NCBI RefSeq assembly: GCF_011300875.1 | Contig: NZ_CP049862.1 | Location: forward strand, 806,001-870,000 | Source: Sanguibacter sp. HDW7 | GTDB lineage: Bacteria; Actinomycetota; Actinomycetes; Actinomycetales; Cellulomonadaceae | Length of the DNA stretch: 64,000 bases | Direction of reading: 5' to 3' | Part shown: positions 35,034 through 48,089 of the stretch, in pieces | How the letters are laid out: each line of letters begins with the position of its first letter | Position numbering within the stretch: position 1 is the stretch's first letter | Notes under the pieces: generated by a model | What the model was told of the DNA's origin: nothing | What the model saw: only the letters and a program-made list of their open reading frames with translations | Databases searched by the model: none | Program-made: the position numbers and the translations under genes

Positions 35034-36805
35034 ACCGCGAGGACGACGTGCGCGACGACGAGGTGCAGGGCGAGGGGCAGGACGGCACTCGGCCCCAGGA
35101 CGTGCAGCCGGCCGAGACAGAGCCGGCCGAGGCGCGCCCCGTGCGCGACGAGCCCGTCGCGCCGTCGCGCGCCCGCCGCCGAGGAGCCACGGCGCTGCGC
35201 GGCGTCACGGGCCTGCTCGTCCTCGGCCTCGCGGGCGGGACGGCGTGGGCCGCCGACCTCCTGCCGGTCGAGGAGACCGCGGGCGTCGCGGCGCAGGAGC
35301 TCGCGGTCGTGCCGTCGGCCGTCGACGTCGTGTGCCCCGGGCCCGTGCAGCTCGCCGACCCGGACGCGTCGGCCGACCCCGCGTTCGACCCGTCCCCGGT
35401 CGGGACGACGACCTCGTTCGGCGGCGTCGTGCTCGCCCCCGCGACCGTCGGACCGTCGCCCGTGACGCTGCTCGACGGCTCCGCGGCGCCCGCGGTGGCG
35501 ACGGCCGCGGGACGGTCGCTCGTCGTGGCGCGCGGCGCCGTGCCGGGCGCGACGACGCTCACCGCTGCGCCTGCCTCGGACGGCGCGGCGGTTCTCGGGG
35601 CCTCGGTCGTCTCGTCGACGACGGCGGGCGACCTGCGGGGCCTCGCCGGTGCGTCGTGCGCGACGCCGTCGGCCGAGCAGTGGCTGCTCGGCGGGACGAC
35701 GACGCGCGGCTCGAGCACGCGGCTCGTCGTCCAGAACCCGTCGCGCACCGCGGCGGTCGTCGACGTCGAGCTGTGGGGGCCGGGCGGCCGCATCGACGCC
35801 GCGGGCCCCACGACCATGACCGTGCCGGCCGGCGGTCAGTCCGCACGCCTGCTCGAGGCCGTCGCGCCCGAGCAGCGGCTGCTCGGCGTGCGGGTCGTCG
35901 CGCGCGGCGCGCTCGTCACGTCCTACCTGCAGGTCGGGGTGCTCGACGGGATCCGGCCGCTCGGCGTCGACCTCGCCGCTGCGACGACGCCGGCGACACG
36001 CCAGGTCGTCACGGGTGTGACGACGACGGGACCGGGTGCCGGGGCGCGGCTCGACGTGCTCGTGCCGGACGGCTCCGACCCGACCCTCGCGGCGGGCTCC
36101 GACGCGACCACGACCGCCGCCAACCCGGTGGCGGTGTCCGTCACCGTCCTCGGCCCGCAGGGCCGGGTGCTCGTGCCCGGCGCCGAGCAGTTCGAGACGG
36201 TTCCGGGGCAGGTCGTCTCGCTCGATCTCGACGCCCTCGAGGCCGGTCGCTACACGCTCGTCGTCGACGCTCCCTCGCCCCTCGTCGCGTCCGTGACGTC
36301 GGTGCGGCCCGGGACGGACGGCGACGACAGGGCACTCCTCGCCGGCCGACCCGCGCCGGGACCAGGTGTGAGCCTCGCCGCGAGCCCTGCCGGCGTGCGG
36401 CGCACGCTCACGCTCACGGCGGTGCCCGACGACCTTGCGGGCGTCCCCGGCGCCGCGCTCGGCACGGGTGTCCCGGTCGACGCCGACGGCCAGCCGCTCA
36501 CGCTCGCGACGCGACGCGTCGAGGTCGACCTCGTGGGGACCGACGGTCAGGTGTCGGCGACGTTCCCCGTCGACGTCCCGGTCGGGGGGACGGCCGTCGT
36601 CGGCCTCGACGCCAGGGCGCCGGGTGTCGACGTCGCTGCGGTCGTCGTCCGCCCGACGGGCGAGGGGCCGGACGTCACGTGGTCGCTCGAGGCGAGCGCG
36701 GACGGACGCGACGGGACCGTCGACGGTCTGCTCACCGTGCTCGCGCCCGTGCCGGGCGACGTCGTCACGCGCGAGGTCGTCGTGCGCCCGTCGCTGGGCT
36801 TCTGA
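35030..36805 (+). CDS. DUF5719 family secreted or membrane-anchored protein
   Basis: 591 residues from GTG 35030, overlapping the glycosyltransferase stop. The first 50 residues are acidic and Pro-rich, then basic, then one membrane helix (TGLLVLGLAGGTAWAA, about 64-80); the rest is extracellular, with beta-strand-like repeats rich in Val, Thr and Gly. Family assignment rests on position after the giant GT2 and on the overall build. Likely assists or receives the glycosylation step; unproven. Confidence 0.8.
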   Translation: MNREDDVRDDEVQGEGQDGTRPQDVQPAETEPAEARPVRDEPVAPSRARRRGATALRGVTGLLVLGLAGGTAWAADLLPVEETAGVAAQELAVVPSAVDVVCPGPVQLADPDASADPAFDPSPVGTTTSFGGVVLAPATVGPSPVTLLDGSAAPAVATAAGRSLVVARGAVPGATTLTAAPASDGAAVLGASVVSSTTAGDLRGLAGASCATPSAEQWLLGGTTTRGSSTRLVVQNPSRTAAVVDVELWGPGGRIDAAGPTTMTVPAGGQSARLLEAVAPEQRLLGVRVVARGALVTSYLQVGVLDGIRPLGVDLAAATTPATRQVVTGVTTTGPGAGARLDVLVPDGSDPTLAAGSDATTTAANPVAVSVTVLGPQGRVLVPGAEQFETVPGQVVSLDLDALEAGRYTLVVDAPSPLVASVTSVRPGTDGDDRALLAGRPAPGPGVSLAASPAGVRRTLTLTAVPDDLAGVPGAALGTGVPVDADGQPLTLATRRVEVDLVGTDGQVSATFPVDVPVGGTAVVGLDARAPGVDVAAVVVRPTGEGPDVTWSLEASADGRDGTVDGLLTVLAPVPGDVVTREVVVRPSLGF

Positions 36806-36820
36806 GCGGGGCGGCCCGGC

Positions 36821-37273
36821 TCACCAGTCGCCGACGTACCCGGGATCGATGTCCTCGGGGTTGCGACCGAGCATGTGCGCGACCTGCTCGACCACGACCG
36901 TGCGCACGAGCTCGGCGAGGTCCTCGCGGTCGTTCGCACGTTCCTCGACAGGTCGCCGGTAGACGACGACGCGCGGCGCGAGCGCGCCGTCGGCCGGGAA
37001 GTAGCGGCCCATGGGCACGCCGCGGCGGTGCTCCCACGGAGCCGGGTCGGACGGCGGGACGTCCTCGACCGCGAACTCGAGCCCGGCGATCTGCCGCGCC
37101 CACGAGCGCTCGATGCGGACGACCGTCGCGACGACGAGGTCGTCGAACCGCTCGGCGCGTGTGCGCGCGGCGGGGAGGTTCGCCGGCATGAGCGGGCCGC
37201 GCGGCCCACGTCCGCGACGGTCGCGACGGCGCACGCCTGCGGTGGGCGGGGGGACGGGGTGGTTCGCACGCAC
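36821..37273 (-). CDS. Zincin-like metallopeptidase family protein with degenerate active site
   Basis: 150 residues from GTG 37273; GTG 37234, which begins VRRRDRRGRG, is an alternative start. The second half matches the small actinobacterial zincin family (ERFDDLVV...FAVEDVPPSD...VVVYRRPVEERA). The zinc motif H-E-x-x-H is replaced by E-Q-V-A-H in VVVEQVAHMLG, so both the first His and the catalytic Glu are lost. Such versions may be inactive or act as scaffolds. Convergent with DUF5719 and divergent from DUF3499, the usual neighbours. Confidence 0.8.
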   Translation of the reverse strand: MRANHPVPPPTAGVRRRDRRGRGPRGPLMPANLPAARTRAERFDDLVVATVVRIERSWARQIAGLEFAVEDVPPSDPAPWEHRRGVPMGRYFPADGALAPRVVVYRRPVEERANDREDLAELVRTVVVEQVAHMLGRNPEDIDPGYVGDW

Positions 37274-37360
37274 CAGCCCAGCCTAGGCGTTCCTCCGGCC
37301 CCGGCGGCCCTCGGCGTGGGATTGGGGCGCTGGGCCTCGGGCGGCTTACCATCGGGAACT

Positions 37361-37738
37361 GTGAGACCTGTCCGTCAGTGCACGAGAACCGCGTGCCCCC
37401 GCTCCGCGGTGGCCACGCTCACCTACGTGTACGCGGACTCCACGGCTGTCCTCGGGCCCCTCGCGACGCATGCCGAGCCGCACAGCTACGACCTGTGCGC
37501 GGAGCACGCCGACCGCCTCACGGCCCCGCGAGGCTGGGAGGTGGTGCGTCTCGTCACGGACCACGTCGAGACGGGGCCGAGCCACGACGACCTGCTCGCG
37601 CTCGCCGACGCTGTGCGGGAGGCCGGCCGGACGGCTGCCGCGCCGGTCCGCGGCCGGCACGTCGCCGAGCCCGCGCCCGTCCAGGTCGGGGAGATCGCAC
37701 GCAAGGGGCACCTGCGGGTGCTGCGGGGCGAGGGCTGA
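37361..37738 (+). CDS. DUF3499 family zinc-binding protein
   Basis: 125 residues, GTG 37361. A conserved actinobacterial protein with putative zinc ligands: C-T-R-T-A-C near residues 7-12 and L-C-A-E-H near 46-50. The segment TYVYADSTAVLGPL is the family core. Next to the whiB2 group and overlapping codons with no gap to the following zinc-ribbon gene, so co-translated. Function unknown. Confidence 0.88.
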   Translation: MRPVRQCTRTACPRSAVATLTYVYADSTAVLGPLATHAEPHSYDLCAEHADRLTAPRGWEVVRLVTDHVETGPSHDDLLALADAVREAGRTAAAPVRGRHVAEPAPVQVGEIARKGHLRVLRGEG

Positions 37739-37739
37739 C

Positions 37740-38012
37740 GTGGCGGAGCCGACACCCCGCAAGCGCCGCGGCGCGCGTCCGACCGAGCCCCTCGGCTCGC
37801 TCAGCGCGCCCGTTCCCTCCCTGCCGGGGACGCGCGAGTGCGCCGGCTGCGGCGGGCGTGAGCTTACCCGGGTCGACATGACGCTCGCCGACGGCACCGA
37901 CGTCGTCTTCGTCTCGTGCCACGGCTGCGAGGAGACGAGCTGGGTCGACGCAGCGGGCACGGTGCTCGACGCGGACGACGTGCTGCCCCGCATGCGCAGG
38001 CCCGGCACCTGA
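37740..38012 (+). CDS. Small zinc-ribbon protein of unknown function
   Basis: 90 residues, GTG 37740, starting one base after the DUF3499 stop. A basic, Pro-rich head, then a zinc ribbon with two knuckles, C-A-G-C and C-H-G-C, about 25 residues apart, flanking beta strands (LTRVDMTLADG, DVVFVSC). In other actinobacteria this place between DUF3499 and phosphomannomutase holds a small conserved hypothetical. Role unknown. Confidence 0.75.
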   Translation: MAEPTPRKRRGARPTEPLGSLSAPVPSLPGTRECAGCGGRELTRVDMTLADGTDVVFVSCHGCEETSWVDAAGTVLDADDVLPRMRRPGT

Positions 38013-38106
38013 GACGGAACCGCGGCCCTGCTGGTCCGCAGCGCGCACCGGCGCGCACGCACTGACGAGGGCGCGCACGCGCCCACCACGACACGTAGGA
38101 GGAACG

Positions 38107-38322
38107 ATGGGCGAGCAGAACGAGCACGGTTTCGCGGGCGTCCCGGTCGAGCCGTGGGTGCGCGCGATCCTGCGCTGCCCCGCGACGGGTGCGGAGCTCG
38201 TCGAGGGTGTCGGGCCCGACGGTGGACCGGAGCTGTGGTCGACGGCTCCCGAGGGCGCTCTCGCATACCCCGTGCGCGACGGCATCCCGGTGCTGCTCGT
38301 CGACGACGCGCGCCCGCTCTGA
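38107..38322 (+). CDS. Trm112-family protein
   Basis: 71 residues, ATG 38107 with AGGAGGAA upstream. Matches the short bacterial Trm112/YcaR family: WVRAILRCPATGAELVE and YPVRDGIPVLLVDDA. Only one of the usual Cys residues is present, as is common in bacterial members without zinc. Probably a methyltransferase or wall-enzyme partner. Lies in the whiB2-DUF3499 neighbourhood where it is often found near manA/manB. Confidence 0.88.
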   Translation: MGEQNEHGFAGVPVEPWVRAILRCPATGAELVEGVGPDGGPELWSTAPEGALAYPVRDGIPVLLVDDARPL

Positions 38323-38468
38323 CGCGCGGCCTGCGCGTCGGCCGCACGTCCGCGCCGCGGACGACGTCGACTGTGCGTGGCGTGACACGCCGCGCGCGGC
38401 GGGGGCCCGCGGACCTACAATGATCCGCGCCCCGTCCGGGGCTCTGGGACGTCGAGGGGACGGCTGGC

Positions 38469-39416
38469 ATGTCAACTGGTGGCGGTACCAAGGCGATCGT
38501 CGCGGCACTGTTCGCGAACATGGGCATCGCGGTGACGAAGTTCGTCGCCTACCTGCTCACGTCCTCCTCGTCGATGCTCGCGGAGTCGGTGCACTCGCTC
38601 GCGGACTCGGGCAACCAGGTGCTGCTGCTCGTCGGCGGCAAGCGGGCCCGCAAGGAGGCGACGCCCGAGCACCCCTTCGGCTACGGCCGCGCCCGGTACG
38701 TCTACGCGTTCCTCGTCTCGATCATCCTCTTCTCGCTCGGCGGGCTCTTCGCCCTCTACGAGGCGTGGCACAAGTTCCAGGACCCGCACGGCATCGAGTC
38801 GTGGAAGTGGGTGCCGGTCGTCGTCCTCGTCGCGGCGATCGCCATGGAGTCGTTCTCGTTCCGCACCGCGGTCGTCGAGTCGAACCACGTGCGCGGCAGG
38901 CTCTCGTGGACCGAGTTCGTCAGGCGCGCGAAGTCGCCCGAGCTGCCGGTCATCCTCCTCGAGGACCTCGGGGCGCTCGTGGGCCTCGTGCTCGCGCTCG
39001 TCGGCGTCTCGATGACGCTCGTCACGGGCAACGGCCTGTGGGACGCCGCGGGCACTGCGTCGATCGGCGTCCTGCTCATCCTCATCGCGATCGTTCTCGG
39101 CATCGAGGTGAAGTCGCTGCTCATCGGCGAGGCCGCAACTCCCGAGAACGTCGCCGCGGTGCGTGCAGCTCTCGAGGGCACCGAGGGCGTCGAGTCGGTC
39201 ATCCACCTGCGCACCATGCACCTGGGGCCCGAGGAGATCCTCGTCGCCGCGAAGATCGAGGTCTCTGCGGTCGAGACCGCGGCGGACGTCGCCGCGGAGA
39301 TCGACGCGGCCGAGACCGCGGTGCGCGCTGCCGTCCCCGACCTGCGCGCTGTCATCTACCTCGAGCCCGACCTGCGACGCGTCGTGGACGCAGCGGTGAC
39401 GACGCCCCACACCTGA
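38469..39416 (+). CDS. Cation diffusion facilitator family transporter
   Basis: 315-residue divalent cation/proton antiporter. Six helices and a cytoplasmic C-terminal domain. Metal site: H-x-x-x-D in ESVHSLADSGNQ (helix 2); the equivalent in helix 5 reads L-L-E-D-L-G-A, so Glu and Asp replace the usual His-x-x-x-Asp. HPFGYGRARYVY is the family loop. The different helix 5 ligands suggest a metal other than classic Zn transport (Fe, Mn or Co are possible); inference. Confidence 0.9.
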   Translation: MSTGGGTKAIVAALFANMGIAVTKFVAYLLTSSSSMLAESVHSLADSGNQVLLLVGGKRARKEATPEHPFGYGRARYVYAFLVSIILFSLGGLFALYEAWHKFQDPHGIESWKWVPVVVLVAAIAMESFSFRTAVVESNHVRGRLSWTEFVRRAKSPELPVILLEDLGALVGLVLALVGVSMTLVTGNGLWDAAGTASIGVLLILIAIVLGIEVKSLLIGEAATPENVAAVRAALEGTEGVESVIHLRTMHLGPEEILVAAKIEVSAVETAADVAAEIDAAETAVRAAVPDLRAVIYLEPDLRRVVDAAVTTPHT

Positions 39417-39432
39417 GGCCTCGTCCCTCCGG

Positions 39433-40461
39433 TCAGGAGGTGCGCTCCACGTTGCCGACGAGCGCCCGGGAGAGCCATGCGGGTCGCACGCACGCCTCGA
39501 ACGCTCGGACGACGGGTCGTGTCGAGAGCAGCCACGTGAGGGCGATCCCGCCGACGACGAGCAGGGCGACCCACCACCAGGTGTCGAGGCTGCGGAGGAT
39601 CGTCGTGCTGCGGAACGGCATGATGACGAGCCCGTGGAGCAGGTAGACCGAGAGCGACGCGGCGCCCGCGCGGACGAGCCACGTCCGGCGTCGGGGCGTG
39701 AGCAGCGCGACCGCGACGGTCGCGACGAGCGCTGCGACGAGGACGAGCACGCGCAGCGCCAGCGCGACGAGGGTCGGGTACGGAAGGTCGGAGTACGGGC
39801 CGATGTAGAGGAACAGCGCGAGCGGCACGCTGCGGGTGGTCGGCAGGGCGAGGACCGCGCCGGCGACGAGCACGACGGCGGCGGCGACGCTCGGGCCGCG
39901 CCCGGCGTCGCGCAGCCGTGCGACAACCTCGGGAGTGAGGAGCAGGCCGACGACGAAGAACGGCAGCAGGCTCAGGACGCGGGCGAGCGCGAGGCGCGGC
40001 CCGAGGTCCGGAACGAGCGGCGCGAGGAGCGCGACGAGCACGGCCGCGCCGAGGGCGACCGACGGGCGCAGCGCGCGCCACAGGGGCGTCGTGAGCCGCC
40101 AGGCGACGAGCGCGGGCAGGAACCACAGCGTCCAGGCCGGGTCGAGCAGGTGGAGCGCGAACGGGAAGCCGCGGAGGGCCGCGATCGCCGCGTGCGCGGC
40201 CTGCAGCAGCACGTACGGGACGACGAGCCCCGTGACGATCCCCGCAGCCTGCTTGCGCGTGCCCGTCCACGACCGGGACAGGTAGCCGCACAGGAGCACG
40301 AACGCGGGCATATGGAACGAGTAGATCCACATGACGACGGGGCCCGACGCGTCGGACATCACGCCCGAGAGCATGTGCCCGACGACGACGAGAGCGATGA
40401 GCACACCGCGCACGGAGTCGACGTACGGGTCGCGAGTGCTGGCGGGAGCGGCGATCGTCAC
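39433..40461 (-). CDS. Membrane acyltransferase, family 3
   Basis: 342 residues from GTG 40461 (another GTG at 40467). Multi-helix protein of the OafA/acyltransferase 3 group: RDPYVDSVRGVLIALVVVGHM holds the Arg and His typical of helix 1. The rest has about nine further helices, including LYIGPYSDLPYP and SLSVYLLHGLVIMPF near the end. Adds acyl groups to a surface sugar; the target is unknown. Divergent from the galactofuran operon, so acylation of that polymer is plausible. Confidence 0.85.
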   Translation of the reverse strand: MTIAAPASTRDPYVDSVRGVLIALVVVGHMLSGVMSDASGPVVMWIYSFHMPAFVLLCGYLSRSWTGTRKQAAGIVTGLVVPYVLLQAAHAAIAALRGFPFALHLLDPAWTLWFLPALVAWRLTTPLWRALRPSVALGAAVLVALLAPLVPDLGPRLALARVLSLLPFFVVGLLLTPEVVARLRDAGRGPSVAAAVVLVAGAVLALPTTRSVPLALFLYIGPYSDLPYPTLVALALRVLVLVAALVATVAVALLTPRRRTWLVRAGAASLSVYLLHGLVIMPFRSTTILRSLDTWWWVALLVVGGIALTWLLSTRPVVRAFEACVRPAWLSRALVGNVERTS

Positions 40462-40584
40462 GAACACGACGATATCGGTGGAGGAGCGGTTCCGGTCGTT
40501 GCGGCGCTGCCGGCGGGGCAGGTGCCTCGGGCGTGCCGGGCCGGGACCCGACCCACGGGCCGGCGGGCCGGTATCCTGCTCACC

Positions 40585-41549
40585 GTGGGTGACTCTCCTC
40601 TTGTCCGGCCGGGCGGCCGCGTCGTCGCGGTGCTCGTAGCCTTCAACCGTCGCGATCTCCTGATCGACGCGCTCGACGCGCTCGCCGCGCAGACGCGTCC
40701 GCTCGACGCTGTGCTCGTCGTCGACAACGCGTCGACCGACGACTCTCGCGAGGTCGCGCTCGCGCACCCGTCGCATCCTGTCGTCGTGACCCTCGAGCGC
40801 AACACGGGCGGCGCGGGCGGCTTCGCGGCGGGCATGGCGCACGCGGTCGCGTCGCTCGACGCGGACGGCGTGTGGCTCATGGACGACGACACGATCCCGA
40901 CGCCGACGGCGCTCGCCGCGCTGCTCGACACGTGGCGCGCCTACGAGGGTCCGATCGACGCCGCAGGCTCGCGCGTCGTGTGGACGGACGGCCGCGACCA
41001 CCCGATGAACACGCCGCGTCGTCGGCCCGGTGCGAGCCGCGCGTCGCTCGCGGAGTCGGCCCGCGTGGGTGCCGTGCCCGTGCGGTCGACGTCGTTCGTG
41101 TCGATGCTCGTGAGCGCGGACGCCGTCCGGACGCACGGCCTGCCCGTCGCCGACTACTTCATCTGGAACGACGACTTCGAGTACTCGTGCCGCCTGCTGC
41201 GCGACGGCACAGGGCTGCATGTGCCGGCGAGCGTCGTCGAGCACCGCACGAAGGCGTTCGGCGCGACCGACGCCGATCCGGGCGACCGGTTCTATTTCGA
41301 GGTGCGCAACAAGATCTGGATGTTCACGCGGTCCCGCTCCCTGTCGGGTCGCGAGCGGCTTCTCTACGGTGCCTCGACGCTGCGCCGCTGGGTGCGTACC
41401 GTGGCTCGCTCGTCGGCGCGTGGCGTCCTGCTGCGCGCCGGCGGACGCGGTCTGCGCGACGGCATCCTCCGCAGGCCGCGCGCGACCGCGGACGTCCTGG
41501 CGGGCCTCACGCTCGCGGACGACGTCGCCGTGCTCGACCGGTCGACGCG

Positions 41550-41553
<4 letters not shown>
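40585..41553 (+). CDS. Glycosyltransferase family 2, GlfT1/rhamnosyltransferase-like
   Basis: 322 residues from GTG 40585. GT-A motifs: VAVLVAFNRRDLLIDALDAL, VDNASTDDSREVA, LERNTGGAGGFAAGM, DGVWLMDDDTIPT with the D-D-D metal motif, and YFIWNDDFEYSCRL with the catalytic acidic pair. This pattern is typical of galactofuranosyl- and rhamnosyltransferases. First gene of an overlapping operon (GT2, GT2, glf, glfT2), so an initiating galactofuranosyltransferase is a good guess. Confidence 0.85.
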
Positions 41554-45342
<3,789 letters not shown>

Positions 45343-45414
45343 CGTCGAGCCCGGTTCACGCCGAGCACGGGAACGAAGCCCGGATGCGGCCCCGTGCCCG
45401 ATGCCGTCCGAACG

Positions 45415-46608
45415 TCAGTAGATCGACGCGTAGAAGATGACGGGTCCAGGGTTGCGGGTGCGCTTGGCGACGACGCGTTCGGGCGTGAATCCCCCGGAGT
45501 ACGTCGTGTTGCCCTCGAGGGTGACGAGGTTGCCGTTCGGCAGGACGTCGATGATGAGCCCGACATGCGTCGGAGTGCGCGGCTGGCTGTCGTTGTACGC
45601 GAAGAACGCGAGCCTGCCGGGCGCGGGCTTCGAGGTCGTCCTCCCGCGCTTCTTCACGGCTTCGACCAGCGCCGCGTAGCTGCGGGAGTGGGGGACTGCT
45701 CGGGAGTTCCCGGAGGCCTCGGACACCCAGCTCTGGAAGACGCCGCACCAGGCGACCGACGTGCCGAGCCACGAGTTGTACTTGTTGACGCGCCACCGCG
45801 GCTCCTCGTAGCCGACCTGCGAGAGCGCGACGGCGGCGTGCTCCGTCCACCGGCCGGAGCCGTGGGCGACCGTGACCTTGGGCACCTTGCTGCTGTAGTA
45901 GAGGGTTCCTCGCTGGAACCGCTGGATGCAGCCGCCCTCGAGGAGGCTGCACCGGATGTCCTGGACGGGGCGCCCCAGCTTGCCACCGACCCCGCCGAGA
46001 GCGAGGTACGTGGAGAGCATCTTGCCCTGGACGTGCCAGGTCCTGCGCGCGCCGGCCTTCCCGTAGCTCACGAGCATGCCGTGCGTGTAGCGGCGCCACG
46101 TCGTCGAGCCGGAGGTGACGACCTTGCCGGTGGGCCGTCCCAGCTGAGCTGTGAGCTCTGCCTCGCGGGTGCCGAGCGGGCGGTCGGCAGTCCGGACGGA
46201 GCGGGTGAGGACGGGGCTGCTCGCTCGCTCCGAGCCTTCGAGCAGCACGGCGCGATAGTGGTATGAGCGTCCTGGGCGGTTGGGGAACTGTGCGATGCCG
46301 GACGCGTTCGCGGTGCGACGGGCGAACGTCGACCACGAGCCGCCGTACGGTCGCCGCTGGAGCGCCACGGTGGCGCCCGCAGCAGGGCGACCGTCGCTGC
46401 GGGTCACGGTGGCACGGACCCACACGGACTCGCCCACGAGCACGCGCGTCGACGAGACGGTCACCGAGATACGGGTGGCTGCGGGCGCGGCGGCAGCCGG
46501 GTGGGCGACGAGCACCTGGGCGGACATCACGAGGAGGGCGACGAGGAGGCCTGACGCCCAGCGGCGCTGGGAGTCGTTGCTCTGCGCGGAGATGATGCTG
46601 CGGTGCAC
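45415..46608 (-). CDS. Secreted CHAP amidase with LGFP-like repeat
   Basis: 397 residues, GTG 46608 (AAGGAC upstream). Signal peptide with core LLVALLVMSAQVLV and cleavage near AHPAAAA. Ig-like region (about 45-130), LGFP-type segments around 150-250 (LGRPTGKVV, LGRPVQDIR, RGTLYYS), then a CHAP domain with Cys in AWCGVFQSW (about 286) and His in THVGLII (about 347). Probably cleaves or binds peptidoglycan. Opposite strand to the galactofuran operon, convergent with it. Confidence 0.85.
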   Translation of the reverse strand: MHRSIISAQSNDSQRRWASGLLVALLVMSAQVLVAHPAAAAPAATRISVTVSSTRVLVGESVWVRATVTRSDGRPAAGATVALQRRPYGGSWSTFARRTANASGIAQFPNRPGRSYHYRAVLLEGSERASSPVLTRSVRTADRPLGTREAELTAQLGRPTGKVVTSGSTTWRRYTHGMLVSYGKAGARRTWHVQGKMLSTYLALGGVGGKLGRPVQDIRCSLLEGGCIQRFQRGTLYYSSKVPKVTVAHGSGRWTEHAAVALSQVGYEEPRWRVNKYNSWLGTSVAWCGVFQSWVSEASGNSRAVPHSRSYAALVEAVKKRGRTTSKPAPGRLAFFAYNDSQPRTPTHVGLIIDVLPNGNLVTLEGNTTYSGGFTPERVVAKRTRNPGPVIFYASIY

Positions 46609-46739
46609 GGTGTCGTCCTTGGGTTCTGACGTCGCGACGGGACGTGAAACTATGGGCGGTGCCTCCACAGAGTCTAGGACAGTACCCACGTGGCGGAGAT
46701 CTGGGTCGGACGATGGCCGTGGGCCGTGAAGGAGAGAAG

Positions 46740-48011
46740 ATGTCGCGCGATCATCGGGGGGTGAGCGTCCGTCGACGCGTGCGCTCGATCGGAGGCAGGT
46801 TCATGCGGCGCATGGGCATGCTGCCGGGAGGCATCCCCGACGGTCTCGGCGATGACGCCCGCCTGCTCGGCCGGACGCTCGAGCAGCAGGTCGTCGCATT
46901 CTTCCCCGACACGGTCGAGGGCCTCTACCAGCTGCGACAGTGGTACGCGCCGCTCCATGCGCTCGACGCACGCCGCGGCGTCCTCGTCGTGGCGAGCGAC
47001 TCGCGCACGGCGCGGGCGATCCGCGCGGAGACCCAGCTCGAGGTCGTCACGGTCGCGCACTATGCGACGCTCGACGACCTCGTCTCGCGAGGGGACGTGC
47101 GGCTCGCGCTCTACGTCAACCACAACCCGCTGAACTTCTCGATGATGCGCTTCGGGTCGATGGTGCACGTCTCGCTCCTCCACGGTGACTCCGACAAGGT
47201 CGTCTCCGTGTCGAACCAGGCCAAGGCCTACGACCTGTCGTTCGTCGCCGGTCAGGCGGCCGTCGACCGTCTGGGCACCTACCTCTATCACTTCGACGCG
47301 ACGACGCGCTGCGTCCCCGTAGGGCGTCCGCAGCTCGACGAGGAACCGCTCGTCGTCGGCCCGCGGCCCGACGCCGACGAGCGCACGACGGTGCTGTACG
47401 CGCCGACGTGGGAGGGCGCGCAGCCCTCGGCCGCGTACGGGTCGACCGAGCTCATGGGTCCGCGGCTCGTCTCGGCTCTGCTCGCGGACGGCCGGTTCCG
47501 GGTCGTCGCGCGACCGCACCCGCTGTCGGGAGTGCGGAGCCCGTCCTACGGCGAGGCGGACGCGGCGGTGCGTCGTCTCATCGCGGCCGCGGCCGACGCG
47601 GAGCCGCAGGTCGGGCACCGGATGTCGGCGGGGGAGTCTCTCTCGGCGGCGTTCGACGCGGCGGACCTCCTCGTGTGCGACGTGTCGGCGGTCGCGATGG
47701 ACTGGCTGCCGACGCGGCGTCCCCTCGTCGTCACCGACCCGCGGCACCCGGGGGTCCGGACGGCGTCGACGCGCATGCTCGGCACGGTGCCGCGACTTGC
47801 GGCCGAGGATCTCGACGGCGTGGCAGAGCTCCTCGCGCGCGAGGCGGTTGAGGATCCGGGCCGCAAGGAGCGCGAGGCGATGGTCAGCTACTACCTGGGT
47901 GACACGACCCCGGGCGCGTCGACGACGCGGTTCCTCGACGCGTGCGACGCCGCGCTCGAGTGGCACTGCACGACGCTCGGGGTGCCGGTCCCGCCGCGAC
48001 GCGACGCCTGA
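46740..48011 (+). CDS. CDP-glycerol/ribitol phosphotransferase-like protein (TagF C-terminal type)
   Basis: 423 residues, ATG 46740 after AAGGAG. It carries the TagF/TarF-like catalytic half without the N-terminal membrane or GT2 part found in its paralogs: LLHGDSDKVVSV (the conserved HG motif), FVAGQAAVDRL, VLYAPTWEGA, VARPHPLSG and LLVCDVSAVAMDWL. It should transfer a polyol-phosphate to a teichoic-acid-like chain. Divergent from the CHAP gene, convergent with the 48090 paralog. Confidence 0.85.
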   Translation: MSRDHRGVSVRRRVRSIGGRFMRRMGMLPGGIPDGLGDDARLLGRTLEQQVVAFFPDTVEGLYQLRQWYAPLHALDARRGVLVVASDSRTARAIRAETQLEVVTVAHYATLDDLVSRGDVRLALYVNHNPLNFSMMRFGSMVHVSLLHGDSDKVVSVSNQAKAYDLSFVAGQAAVDRLGTYLYHFDATTRCVPVGRPQLDEEPLVVGPRPDADERTTVLYAPTWEGAQPSAAYGSTELMGPRLVSALLADGRFRVVARPHPLSGVRSPSYGEADAAVRRLIAAAADAEPQVGHRMSAGESLSAAFDAADLLVCDVSAVAMDWLPTRRPLVVTDPRHPGVRTASTRMLGTVPRLAAEDLDGVAELLAREAVEDPGRKEREAMVSYYLGDTTPGASTTRFLDACDAALEWHCTTLGVPVPPRRDA

Positions 48012-48021
48012 CGGCACACCT

Positions 48022-48069
48022 CACGCGGATGGCGCGCGGACCCCGGAGGGTCCGCGCGCCATCCGCGTG
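48022..48069. terminator. Bidirectional terminator, 22-bp perfect stem
   Basis: Arms 48022-48043 and 48048-48069 pair perfectly; loop CGGA. Between two convergent phosphotransferase genes. The longest perfect stem in the window. Confidence 0.9.
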
Positions 48070-48089
48070 CAGGGGGTCCCGACGCGGAC

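Noticed and set aside
38041-38085. Possible terminator in GCGCGCAC-rich gap before Trm112
   Set aside because: The pairing is short (about 6 bp) and reflects simple GC repeats.
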